Source of the DNA: Rhizobacter sp. OV335
Lineage (GTDB): Bacteria; Pseudomonadota; Gammaproteobacteria; Burkholderiales; Burkholderiaceae_C
Direction of reading: 5' to 3'
Assembly: GCF_900142965.1 (NCBI RefSeq)
Contig: NZ_FRCQ01000004.1
Span: 62,001 to 126,000 of the forward strand
DNA: 64,000 bases
Position numbers and translations under genes: made by a program. Of this stretch, positions 55,108-63,735 are shown in pieces. How positions within the stretch are numbered: position 1 is the first letter of the stretch; the number at the start of each line of letters is the position of its first letter. Below the pieces are notes generated by a model. The model was not told where the DNA came from and did not search any database. It saw only the letters and a list, made by a program, of their open reading frames with translations.

Positions 55108-56976
55108 ATGGATCCGAACCTGCTTCGCCTGTACAACGACGAACTCGGCCACCTGAAAGAGGTCGGCGCCGAGTTCGCGAAAGAATTCCCGAAGATCGCC
55201 GCGCGCCTGTCGATGGACGGCGTCGAGGTCACCGACCCGTATGTCGAGCGCCTGCTGGAGGGCTTCGCCTTCCTGGCTGCGCGCGTGCAGCTGAAGATCG
55301 ACGCCGAGCACCCGCGGCTGATCCAGCACCTGCTCGAGACCGTCTACCCCGGCTTCCTGTCGCCGATGCCGTCGACGATGATCGCGCGCATGCGGCCCGA
55401 TCCGCTCGACCCGAACCTGGCGCGCGGCTTCAGCGTCAAGCGCGGCAGCGCGCTGCACAGCGACATGGTGCGCGGCCAGAACACCCGCTGCGAATTCCGC
55501 ACCGCGCACGACGTGATGCTGTGGCCGGTCGAGATCGATGCGGTGCAGTACTTCACGCACGCGCCCGACCTGCCGATCGCGCACCTGCCGCCGGCCCGCC
55601 AGGTGCGCGGCGGCCTGCGCATCCGGCTGAAGGCGAGCGCCGGCCTCAAGTTCAGCCAGCTGCCGATGGAGCAGCTGAGCTTCTACATCAGCGCCGGCGA
55701 CGACGTCGCGTTCCGCCTGCACGAGCTGGTGCTGGGCGCGAGCCTCGCGACCTGGGTGCAGGGCGGCGCGGCGCGCTCGCCGAACCAGGGCTATGCCGAT
55801 GCCGCCTCGGTCGAGGCGGTCGGCTACGACGACGACCAGGCGCTGCTGCCCGACACGCTGCGCGGCTTCAGCGGCCACCGGCTGCTGCAGGAGTACGCGG
55901 CGCTGCCGCAGCGCTTCCTGTTCTTCTCGGTCACCGACCTGGCGCGGCGGCTGGCACGCATCGAGAGCAGCGAGTGCGAGATCGTGCTGCTGTTCGGGCG
56001 CGGCGAGCCGGCGCTCGAATCGCTGGTCGACGCGAACAGCCTCGCGCTGTATTGCACGCCGGCGATCAACCTGTTCCCGAAGCGGCTCGACCGCATCCAG
56101 CTCGGCCCGGGCAGCTTCGAGCACCATGCGGTGCCCGACCGCACGCGGCCGATGGACTACGAGGTCCACACGATCGAGAGCGTGACCGGCTTCGGCACCG
56201 GCCAGGTCGCCGAGCAGCGCTTCCTGCCGCTGTACGCGACCTTCCACGAAGAGTCGCGCAACCACGGGGCGTTCTACACGCTGCGCCGCGAGCCGCGCCT
56301 GCTGTCGAGCCGGCAGCGCCTCGAAGGTCCGCGCTCGGCCTACATCGGCCAGGAAGTGTTCCTGTCGCTGGTCGACCCGCGCAACGCGCCGTACCGCGAA
56401 GACATCCGCCAGGTCTCGCTGACCGCGCTGGTCACCAACCGCGACCTGCCGACGCTGCTGCCCGGCTCGGCCAGCACCTGGGCGCTCGACGTCGCCGGGC
56501 CAGCCGGCCGCATCGAGACGATGCGCGGCCCGTCGCGGCCGGTGCAGCGCATCGCGCGCGGCGATGTCGGCTGGTCGCTGGTGAGCCTGTTGACGCTGAA
56601 CTACCTGAGCATCGCCGGCGAAGACCCGCGCCGCGCCGCCTCGGCGCTGCGCAGCCTGATGGCGCTGCACGGGCCGGAGCAGGACGTCAGCTGGGCCAAG
56701 CAGGTCGAGGGCATTCAGGCGGTGGACGCGCGCGCGGTGGTGCGCCGCCTGCCCTTCCCCGGGCCGCTGACCTTCGGCTGCGGCGTCGAGGTGACGACCA
56801 CCGTCGACGAGCTCGGCTTCCAGGGCTCGAGCGCCTTTCTGCTCGGCTGCGTGCTGGAGCACTTCTACGCCCGGCATGCGTCGGCCAACAGCTTTTCAGA
56901 AACCATCGTCCGCTCGGCGACGCGCGGCGAGATCCTCCGATCGCAACCGCGCATCGGATCGAAGGCGATGCTGTGA
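55108..56976 (+). CDS. tssF: type VI baseplate protein TssF
   Basis: 622 residues of the TssF/VasA family: LLRLYNDELGHLKEVGAEFA, DPYVERLLEGFAFLAARVQL, RLIQHLLETVYPGFLSPMPS, and HEESRNHGAFYTLRREPRLL. Full length. It follows tssE by 13 bp and overlaps the tssG start by 4 bp. A wedge component with TssG. Confidence 0.95.
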   Translation: MDPNLLRLYNDELGHLKEVGAEFAKEFPKIAARLSMDGVEVTDPYVERLLEGFAFLAARVQLKIDAEHPRLIQHLLETVYPGFLSPMPSTMIARMRPDPLDPNLARGFSVKRGSALHSDMVRGQNTRCEFRTAHDVMLWPVEIDAVQYFTHAPDLPIAHLPPARQVRGGLRIRLKASAGLKFSQLPMEQLSFYISAGDDVAFRLHELVLGASLATWVQGGAARSPNQGYADAASVEAVGYDDDQALLPDTLRGFSGHRLLQEYAALPQRFLFFSVTDLARRLARIESSECEIVLLFGRGEPALESLVDANSLALYCTPAINLFPKRLDRIQLGPGSFEHHAVPDRTRPMDYEVHTIESVTGFGTGQVAEQRFLPLYATFHEESRNHGAFYTLRREPRLLSSRQRLEGPRSAYIGQEVFLSLVDPRNAPYREDIRQVSLTALVTNRDLPTLLPGSASTWALDVAGPAGRIETMRGPSRPVQRIARGDVGWSLVSLLTLNYLSIAGEDPRRAASALRSLMALHGPEQDVSWAKQVEGIQAVDARAVVRRLPFPGPLTFGCGVEVTTTVDELGFQGSSAFLLGCVLEHFYARHASANSFSETIVRSATRGEILRSQPRIGSKAML

Positions 56977-58043
56977 GCACGCCACCGCCGGACCCGCAAG
57001 CCCTGCACGAACGCCGCACCCGGCTGTTCGACGAGATCGCGAAGCAGCCGTGGGCGCACGACTTCTTCGCGGTGCTGCGCCAGATCGATGCGCTGTGGCC
57101 GCAGTCGCCGCGGCTCGGCTCGGCGCTGCGGCCCGGCGGGGAGCCGGTGCGGCTGGGCCAGGACCCGGAGCTCGATTTCGCGCCGGCCGGCGTGATGTCG
57201 TTCGAAGCGAACGAGCGCACCGTGCCGCGGCTCGGTGTGCGCTTCTTCGGGCTGTTCGGCCCGATGGGGCCGCTGCCGCTGCACTACACCGAACACGCGC
57301 GCGACCGGCTGCGCAACCACGGCGACGCCACCTTCGCGCGCTTCGCCGACATGTTCCACCACCGCATGCTGCTGCTGTTCTACCGCGCCTGGGCGCAGTC
57401 GCAGCCGGCCGTGCAAGCCGACCGCGCGAGCGACGACCAATTCGCGAAATGGGTCAGCGCGCTGTTCGGCCAGGCGCCGGCCACGCTGCGCCGCGCCGAC
57501 CAGGTGCCCGATGCCGCCAAGCGCTTCGTGGGCGGCCACCTGGCGAGCGCGACGCGCCGGCCCGAATCGATCGTCAAGGTGCTGCGCCAGTATTTCGCGG
57601 TGCCGATCCGCGTCGAGTCGCACGTCGGCCACTGGTTGCCGCTGCGGCCCGAAGACCGCACCCGCCTCGGCGGGCGCGGCAGCATGGGCGCGGCGCTCGG
57701 TGTCTCGGCAGTGGCCGGCAGCAAGGTCTGGGACCGCCAGTACAAGCTGCGGCTGCACATCGGGCCGCTGACGCTCGCGCAGTACCGCCAGTTCCTGCCC
57801 GGCCAGCGCTCGCTCGTCGAGCTGCGCGACTGGATGCGCCAGCTGCTCGGCTTCGAGATGCTGTGGGACCTGCGGCTGATCCTGCAGGGCAGCGCGGTGC
57901 CGGCACTCGGCCTGTCGAACGCCGCCCCGGCCGCGCTCGGCCTGACCAGTTGGCTCGGCCGCAAGACACCGCACCCCGACCGCGGCGAACTCCTCCTGAA
58001 CCCGGCGCAGATGCATGCCGCAGGTTCGCCTTCCTCCACCTAA
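56973..58043 (+). CDS. tssG: type VI baseplate protein TssG
   Basis: 356 residues starting at the GTG that overlaps the tssF stop. Family features: PWAHDFFAVLRQIDALWPQS, ERTVPRLGVRFFGLFGPMGP, RFADMFHHRMLLLFYRAWAQ, and GPLTLAQYRQFLPGQRSLVE. Slightly longer than average at the C-terminus. It binds TssF in the wedge. Confidence 0.95.
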   Translation: MSTPPPDPQALHERRTRLFDEIAKQPWAHDFFAVLRQIDALWPQSPRLGSALRPGGEPVRLGQDPELDFAPAGVMSFEANERTVPRLGVRFFGLFGPMGPLPLHYTEHARDRLRNHGDATFARFADMFHHRMLLLFYRAWAQSQPAVQADRASDDQFAKWVSALFGQAPATLRRADQVPDAAKRFVGGHLASATRRPESIVKVLRQYFAVPIRVESHVGHWLPLRPEDRTRLGGRGSMGAALGVSAVAGSKVWDRQYKLRLHIGPLTLAQYRQFLPGQRSLVELRDWMRQLLGFEMLWDLRLILQGSAVPALGLSNAAPAALGLTSWLGRKTPHPDRGELLLNPAQMHAAGSPSST

Positions 58044-58061
58044 GGGACCCAAGGAACGACC

Positions 58062-60791
58062 ATGGCTGAAATCAGTCGCACCGCCCTCTTCGGCAAGCTC
58101 AACCCGATCGCCTACAAGGCCATCGAAGGCGCCACGGTGTTCTGCAAGCTGCGCGGCAACCCGTACGTCGAGCTGCAGCACTGGATCTACCAGATCCTCA
58201 ACGGCAACGACAGCGACCTGCACCGCATCGTCAAGCACTACGAGCTCGACGGCGCGCAGCTGGTGGCCGACCTGACGCAGTCGCTCGACCGGCTGCCGCG
58301 CGGCGCCACCTCGGTGACCGACCTGTCGAGCATCGTCGAGAACGCGGTCGAACGCGGCTGGGTCTACGGCTCGCTGATGTTCGGCGACCGCCAGGTGCGC
58401 ACCGGCTACCTGCTGGTGGGCGCGCTGAAGACGCCGTCGCTGCGCAATGCGCTGCTGGCCATCAGCAAGCAGTTCGAGCGCATCAAGCTCGACGACCTGA
58501 TCGACCGCTTCGGCTCGCTGCTGGCGAGTTCCCCCGAGCATGCGCAGGCCGCCAGCGACGGTGGCGCGCCGGGCGAGGCCAGCGAGGCCATCGCGCCGGC
58601 GGCGATGGGCAAGCAGGAGGCGCTGAAGCGCTTCACGACCGACCTGACCGAGCAGGCCCGCGGCGGCACGATGGACCCGATCGTCGGCCGCGACGACGAG
58701 ATCCGCCAGGTGGTCGACATCCTGATGCGCCGGCGCCAGAACAACCCGATCCTGGTCGGCGAGGCCGGCGTCGGCAAGACGGCCATCGTCGAAGGCTTCG
58801 CGCAGCGCATCGCCCGCGGCGACGTGCCACCGGCCCTGAAGGACGTGGAGCTGCGCGCGCTCGACGTCGGCCTGCTGCAGGCCGGCGCCAGCATGAAGGG
58901 CGAGTTCGAGCAGCGGCTGCGCTCGGTGATCGACGAGGTGCAGGCGAGCGCGAAGCCGATCATCCTGTTCATCGACGAGACGCACACGCTGGTGGGCGCC
59001 GGCGGCGCGGCCGGCACCGGCGACGCCGCCAACCTGCTGAAGCCGGCGCTCGCGCGCGGCCAGCTGCGCACCATCGGCGCGACCACCTTCGCCGAGTACA
59101 AGAAGTACATCGAGAAGGACCCGGCGCTGACGCGGCGCTTCCAGAGCGTGCAGGTCGACGAGCCGGACGAGCCGAAGGCCATCCTGATGATGCGCGGCGT
59201 GGCGTCGACGATGGAGAAGCACCACAAGGTGCAGATCCTTGACGAGGCGCTGGAGGCGGCGGTGAAGCTGAGCCACCGCTACATCCCGGCGCGCCAGCTG
59301 CCCGACAAGTCGGTCAGCCTGCTCGACACCGCGTGCGCGCGCGTCGCGGTCAGCCTGCATGCGACGCCGGCCGAGGTCGACGATTGCAGCAAGCGCATCG
59401 AAGCGCTGGAGACCGAGCAGGGCATCATCGGCCGCGAATCGGCGATCGGCATCGACACGCGTGAACGCAGCGCGCTCGTCACCGAGCAGCTCGGCATCGA
59501 GCGCAAGCGGCTCGACGAGCTGAAGACGCGCTGGGCGACCGAGAAGGGCCTGGTCGACACGCTGCTCGCGCTGCGCTCGAAACTGCGCGGCGTGGCCGGC
59601 GCGGTCGAGGGCACCGGCAGCGCGCTGGAGAAGAACGCCGAGAAGGTTGCAGCGACGGTGGCGGCCACGGCAACGGCCGAGATGCCGAAGCTGTCCGATG
59701 AAGACCGCGCCGCGACGCTGGCCGAGCTGAAGAAGGTGCAGGCCGAACTCGCCACGCTGCAGGGCGAGCACCCGCTGATCCTGCCGACGGTGGACTACCA
59801 GGCGGTGGCCAGCGTGGTCGGCGACTGGACCGGCATCCCGGTCGGCCGCATGGCGCGCAACGAGATGGAAACGATCCTGAAGGTCGCTTCGCTGCTGAGC
59901 CAGCGCGTGATCGGCCAGGACCATGCGATGGAGATGATCGCCAAGCGCATCCAGACCTCGCGGGCCGGGCTCGACAACCCGAGCAAACCGATCGGCGTGT
60001 TCATGCTGGCCGGCACCTCCGGCGTCGGCAAGACCGAGACGGCGCTCGCGCTGGCCGAGGCCTTGTACGGCGGCGAGCAGAACCTGATCACGATCAACAT
60101 GAGCGAGTTCCAGGAGGCGCACACCGTCTCGACGCTGAAGGGCGCGCCGCCCGGCTACGTCGGCTACGGCGAAGGCGGCGTGCTGACCGAGGCGGTGCGG
60201 CGCAAACCGTATTCGGTGGTGCTGCTCGACGAGGTCGAGAAGGCCCACCCCGACGTGCACGAGATGTTCTTCCAGGTGTTCGACAAGGGCTTCATGGAAG
60301 ACGGCGAAGGCCGCTTCATCGACTTCAAGAACACGCTGATCCTGCTGACGACGAACGCCGGCACCGAGCTGATCGCCAACATGTGCAAGGACCCGGAGCT
60401 GATGCCCGAGGCCGAGGGGCTGGCGAAGGCGCTGCGCGAGCCGCTGCTGAAGATCTTCCCGCCGGCGCTGCTCGGCCGGCTGGTGACGATCCCGTACTAC
60501 CCGCTGTCGGACGAGATGCTCGGGCAGATCGTCAAGCTGCAGCTCGGGCGCATCAAGAAGCGCGTCGAGACGCGCTACAAGATCCCGTTCGAGGTCGGCG
60601 ACGACGTGGTCAAGCTGGTCGTGAGCCGTTGCACCGAGAGCGAATCGGGCGGCCGCATGATCGACGCGATCCTGACCAACACGATGCTGCCGGACATCTC
60701 GAAGGAGTTCCTGACGCGGATGATGGACGGCACGCCGATCGAGCGCGTGAAGGTCAGCGTCGTCGACAACAACTTCCACTACGGGTTCTGA
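58062..60791 (+). CDS. tssH: type VI AAA+ ATPase ClpV (TssH)
   Basis: 909 residues: Clp N-domain (1-150, binds TssC), first AAA+ module (GEAGVGKTAIVEG, ILFIDETHTLVGAGG), a helical middle region (about 400-590), second AAA+ module (GTSGVGKTETALALAEALYG, VVLLDEVEKAHPDVHEMFF) and a ClpB-type D2 C-terminus. It disassembles the contracted sheath. AAGGA lies upstream; 18 bp after tssG. Confidence 0.97.
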   Translation: MAEISRTALFGKLNPIAYKAIEGATVFCKLRGNPYVELQHWIYQILNGNDSDLHRIVKHYELDGAQLVADLTQSLDRLPRGATSVTDLSSIVENAVERGWVYGSLMFGDRQVRTGYLLVGALKTPSLRNALLAISKQFERIKLDDLIDRFGSLLASSPEHAQAASDGGAPGEASEAIAPAAMGKQEALKRFTTDLTEQARGGTMDPIVGRDDEIRQVVDILMRRRQNNPILVGEAGVGKTAIVEGFAQRIARGDVPPALKDVELRALDVGLLQAGASMKGEFEQRLRSVIDEVQASAKPIILFIDETHTLVGAGGAAGTGDAANLLKPALARGQLRTIGATTFAEYKKYIEKDPALTRRFQSVQVDEPDEPKAILMMRGVASTMEKHHKVQILDEALEAAVKLSHRYIPARQLPDKSVSLLDTACARVAVSLHATPAEVDDCSKRIEALETEQGIIGRESAIGIDTRERSALVTEQLGIERKRLDELKTRWATEKGLVDTLLALRSKLRGVAGAVEGTGSALEKNAEKVAATVAATATAEMPKLSDEDRAATLAELKKVQAELATLQGEHPLILPTVDYQAVASVVGDWTGIPVGRMARNEMETILKVASLLSQRVIGQDHAMEMIAKRIQTSRAGLDNPSKPIGVFMLAGTSGVGKTETALALAEALYGGEQNLITINMSEFQEAHTVSTLKGAPPGYVGYGEGGVLTEAVRRKPYSVVLLDEVEKAHPDVHEMFFQVFDKGFMEDGEGRFIDFKNTLILLTTNAGTELIANMCKDPELMPEAEGLAKALREPLLKIFPPALLGRLVTIPYYPLSDEMLGQIVKLQLGRIKKRVETRYKIPFEVGDDVVKLVVSRCTESESGGRMIDAILTNTMLPDISKEFLTRMMDGTPIERVKVSVVDNNFHYGF

Positions 60792-60801
60792 GGACACATC
60801 C

Positions 60802-61764
60802 ATGGCCCTCTTCGACAGCAAGCCCAAGGTCGCCCCGTACGTCGCGCCGGCCGGCCCGATCACGATGGACAGGACGCAGTTCATCAACACGGTGCGGCCG
60901 CGGCCGATCTACCGGCAATACAGCCAGGCGGTGGGCCTGCTGCCGGCCGGTGTCGCGTTCGACAACGCCTTCACCGAATCGCTGCGCGCGATGGGCGCCG
61001 ACGGCTTCTGGCATTTCGGCACCAATGCGAACTTCGGCAACCCGAGCGCGCTGCGCTTTGCCGACGCGGCCGGCCTGAACTTCTTCATGACCGCGATCGA
61101 AGGCATGTTCGAGATGGACCTGAAGCTGATCGAGCGGCGCGCGGCCTACGCGAACGGCTTGAAGGGCAAGGCCGGCTCCAAGCTGCTGCTGCCGCAGCTG
61201 CGGGCCGAGACGCAGTCCGAGGACAGCTACTACCAGGCCCCGCCGCCGGTGGCCCCGAAGTCCGGCGTGCCGGCGGTGCCGCCGCGCTCCGAGCGCTCGC
61301 TCGACCAAGCCCGGGGCCTGGCCTGGCTGACGAACGGCGTGCAGGGCGACGCGTCGGCCTACTCGCAGGTGCTGCTCGGGCTGGTCAAGCGCGACGGCAG
61401 CTTCCCGCTGGGCGGCAACCTCGCGCCGCTGCAGGCGGCCTGGCAGCGGATGGTGCCGCTGGCACCGGCCTATCGGGGCTGGAACAACGCCGCCGGCATG
61501 CAGAAGTACCCGTCGAACGTCGGCGGTGCGAAGGTGCTGGGCGACGTGCTGTCCGACCTGAGCACCTCGCCGATGCCGACGCAGGGCAGCGACGACTGGT
61601 ACGAGCTGGCGCTGTACCTGATGGGCGCGATCATCACCACGCAGGCCTTCACCGACGGCAACAAGCGCGCCGCCCGGCTGGCCTACGTGCTGATGCTGCT
61701 GAGCGGCGGCGTGCCGATGATCGTGCCGAACAACCGCCTGGGCGCGACGCTCGGGGACATGTGA
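60802..61764 (+). CDS. Fic-like protein with His-to-Gln motif change, linked to type VI operon
   Basis: 320 residues, 10 bp after tssH. The Fic core lies at about 170-320. Its signature reads Q281-AFTDGNKRAAR, against the canonical HxFx(D/E)GN(G/K)RxxR; every other motif residue is kept, but the catalytic His is Gln (codon CAG). Active Fic enzymes transfer AMP, UMP or phosphocholine using that His. The N-terminal half (TMDRTQFINTVRPRPIYRQY, DGFWHFGTNANFGNPSALRF) is unfamiliar and unlike TssI or PAAR proteins. It may be an inactive or repurposed Fic, an effector, or a structural accessory. The stop overlaps the next start. Confidence 0.7.
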   Translation: MALFDSKPKVAPYVAPAGPITMDRTQFINTVRPRPIYRQYSQAVGLLPAGVAFDNAFTESLRAMGADGFWHFGTNANFGNPSALRFADAAGLNFFMTAIEGMFEMDLKLIERRAAYANGLKGKAGSKLLLPQLRAETQSEDSYYQAPPPVAPKSGVPAVPPRSERSLDQARGLAWLTNGVQGDASAYSQVLLGLVKRDGSFPLGGNLAPLQAAWQRMVPLAPAYRGWNNAAGMQKYPSNVGGAKVLGDVLSDLSTSPMPTQGSDDWYELALYLMGAIITTQAFTDGNKRAARLAYVLMLLSGGVPMIVPNNRLGATLGDM

Positions 61765-63095
61765 GTCCTGAGGACCGCACCGTGAGCGAACCCGCTGACC
61801 TCAGCCTCGACGAAGCGCTGCAGTACGCGATCGGGCTGCACCAGAACCAGCAGCTCGAAGGCGCCGAGCAGGTCTACCGCCGCGTGCTCGCGGTGGCGCC
61901 GGACCACCCCGACGCGCTGCACCTGCTGGGCATGGTGCTGCACCAGACCGGCCGCGGCGACGAAGGCATCGCGTCGATCCGCCGTGCGATCGAGCTGGTG
62001 CCCGATTACGCGGGCTACCACAACAACCTCGGCAACATCCATGTGTCGCGCCACGAGCTGCCCGAGGCCACCGCGGCCTACGAGCGCGCGGGCGCGCTGC
62101 AGCCGGGCAGCGCCGACCTGCAGAACAACCTCGGCTCGCTGTACCGCGCGCAGAAGCGCCCGGCCGATGCGCGCGCCGCCTACCTGCGCGCGATCGAGCT
62201 CGACCCGCGGCACCTGAACGCGCACAACAACCTGGGGCTGCTGGCGGCCGCGCAGGACGACCTGCCGGAGTCGATCCGCTGGTACTGCAAGTCGATCGAG
62301 CTGCTGCCCGAGCACCCGGACGGCCGCAAGCTGCTGGGCATGACCTACTACACGATGGGCAAGGTGCGCGAGGCGGCCGAGGTGTTCCGCCAGTGGCTGG
62401 CCGACGAGCCCGGCCACCCGATGGCGCAGCACATGTTCGCCGCGTGCTCCGGCAGCGGCGCGCCGGAGCGGGCCTCGGACGACTATGTCGAGTACACCTT
62501 CGACCACTTCGCCGACAGCTTCGAGACGCAGCTGAACGAGCGGCTGGACTACCGCGCGCCGCAGCTGTGTGCGCAGCTGCTGGCGCGGCTGCTGCCGCCG
62601 GCGGCGCAGCAGTTCACCGTGCTGGACGCCGGTTGCGGCACCGGCCTGTGCGGCCCGCTGGTGGCGCCGTGGGCGCGCGTGCTGGTGGGCGTGGATCTGT
62701 CGGGCGGCATGCTGAAGCACGCGCAGACCAAGGGCGTCTACGGCGACCTGTACAAGGCCGAGCTGACCGAGTTCCTGCGCGAATCACCGGGCCAGTGGGA
62801 CGTGATGCTGTCGGCCGACACGCTGTGCTACTTCGGCGACCTGATGCCGTTGATGGCGGCGGCGAGCGGCTCGGTGAAGCCGGGCGGGCTGATGGTGTTC
62901 ACCGTCGAGGCGCTGCCCGACGACCGCCCGGAGATGTTCCACCTGGAGCCGCATGGGCGCTATGCGCATGCGCGGGCGCATGTGGAGGCGGCGCTGGCGG
63001 CGAACGGGTTCACGCTGGTGGAGATCAGCGGCGAGACGCTGCGGCAGGAGGGTGGGAAGCCGGTGACGGGGTGGTTGGTGGCGGCTCGGCGGTGA
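61761..63095 (+). CDS. TPR-repeat protein fused to a SAM-dependent methyltransferase
   Basis: 444 residues. Five to six TPR units span about 15-220 (YHNNLGNIHVSRHELPEATA, LQNNLGSLYRAQKRPADARA). A class I methyltransferase domain follows (about 240-440) with the SAM loop VLDAGCGTGLCGP, GVDLSGGMLKHAQTKGVY and VMLSADTLCYFGDLMPLM. The GTG at 61761 overlaps the Fic-like stop; a GTG at 61782 is the alternative start. TPRs probably choose a protein substrate. The coupling suggests that it modifies a type VI component or the Fic-like protein, but its target is unknown. Confidence 0.82.
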   Translation: MSPEDRTVSEPADLSLDEALQYAIGLHQNQQLEGAEQVYRRVLAVAPDHPDALHLLGMVLHQTGRGDEGIASIRRAIELVPDYAGYHNNLGNIHVSRHELPEATAAYERAGALQPGSADLQNNLGSLYRAQKRPADARAAYLRAIELDPRHLNAHNNLGLLAAAQDDLPESIRWYCKSIELLPEHPDGRKLLGMTYYTMGKVREAAEVFRQWLADEPGHPMAQHMFAACSGSGAPERASDDYVEYTFDHFADSFETQLNERLDYRAPQLCAQLLARLLPPAAQQFTVLDAGCGTGLCGPLVAPWARVLVGVDLSGGMLKHAQTKGVYGDLYKAELTEFLRESPGQWDVMLSADTLCYFGDLMPLMAAASGSVKPGGLMVFTVEALPDDRPEMFHLEPHGRYAHARAHVEAALAANGFTLVEISGETLRQEGGKPVTGWLVAARR

Positions 63096-63117
63096 CGGCG
63101 GCAAGGCGGCAAGCACA

Positions 63118-63723
63118 TCAAGGGGTGTCGGCCAAGAGAATGCTGCTGAGCTCGCCCGAGTCGCTCAGGTAGAAGAAATTGAACAAGGTGTCGTTCTCGA
63201 TCTCGTAGACGAGCCTGGTTCGGCCCAGCCGTGGGGAATAGTCGTTGATGTTCGACGCTGAGCTCGATCCCTCCGCGACCTGATCCAGCCGATGCGGACG
63301 ACCCAAGACGCGCTCGATGTCGGCTCGTTGATGCCCCAGCGCGACGCCACCTTCGGTGGCGGCCTGTCCCATGCGCATCTTCGGAGGAACGCGCATCGTG
63401 CAAAGCTCGATGCTGCTGATCAGGATGCTCACCAACTCCGATGTCCTCTGCGTCGAGGCGCGCTCGAACGTGAAGAGAATCCATCGCGACGAAGCGCCGA
63501 GGAAGAAGCAATGCTGATGTCGCCGAGGCTCATCCGCATCCGTCAAGACCGCTCCTGTCCCGAACTTCTCGACGAACGCGTCTTCCGTCAGGTGCGGCTC
63601 TCGCAGGCACACGGCTCCCGCACATCGCTGCACCGGCGGCTGGGCGCTTGCGGAGGCGGCGAACGACACCAAGCCGCCGAAGAGCACCGCGCCCACCGAC
63701 CTCAGTGAATCTGAACCCTTCAC
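63118..63723 (-). CDS. hypothetical exported protein
   Basis: 201 residues, GTG start. Signal peptide (VGAVLFGGLVSFAASASAQ), four Cys residues in the mature part, and a C-terminal half (GGVALGHQRADIERVLGRPH, RTRLVYEIENDTLFNFFYLS) with the pattern of small BamE/SmpA-like folds. I do not recognise the family. Convergent with the methyltransferase gene. The upstream partial gene ends 12 bp before its start, so they are probably one transcript. Confidence 0.6.
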   Translation of the reverse strand: MKGSDSLRSVGAVLFGGLVSFAASASAQPPVQRCAGAVCLREPHLTEDAFVEKFGTGAVLTDADEPRRHQHCFFLGASSRWILFTFERASTQRTSELVSILISSIELCTMRVPPKMRMGQAATEGGVALGHQRADIERVLGRPHRLDQVAEGSSSASNINDYSPRLGRTRLVYEIENDTLFNFFYLSDSGELSSILLADTP

Positions 63724-63735
63724 GTCCGGAGGAAC

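Noticed and set aside
56865-60890. A 1341-codon open frame on the minus strand opposite tssG/tssH
   Set aside because: Its composition (Arg, Leu, Val, Gln, His) is the typical mirror of high-GC coding sequence; tssG and tssH are certain on the plus strand.
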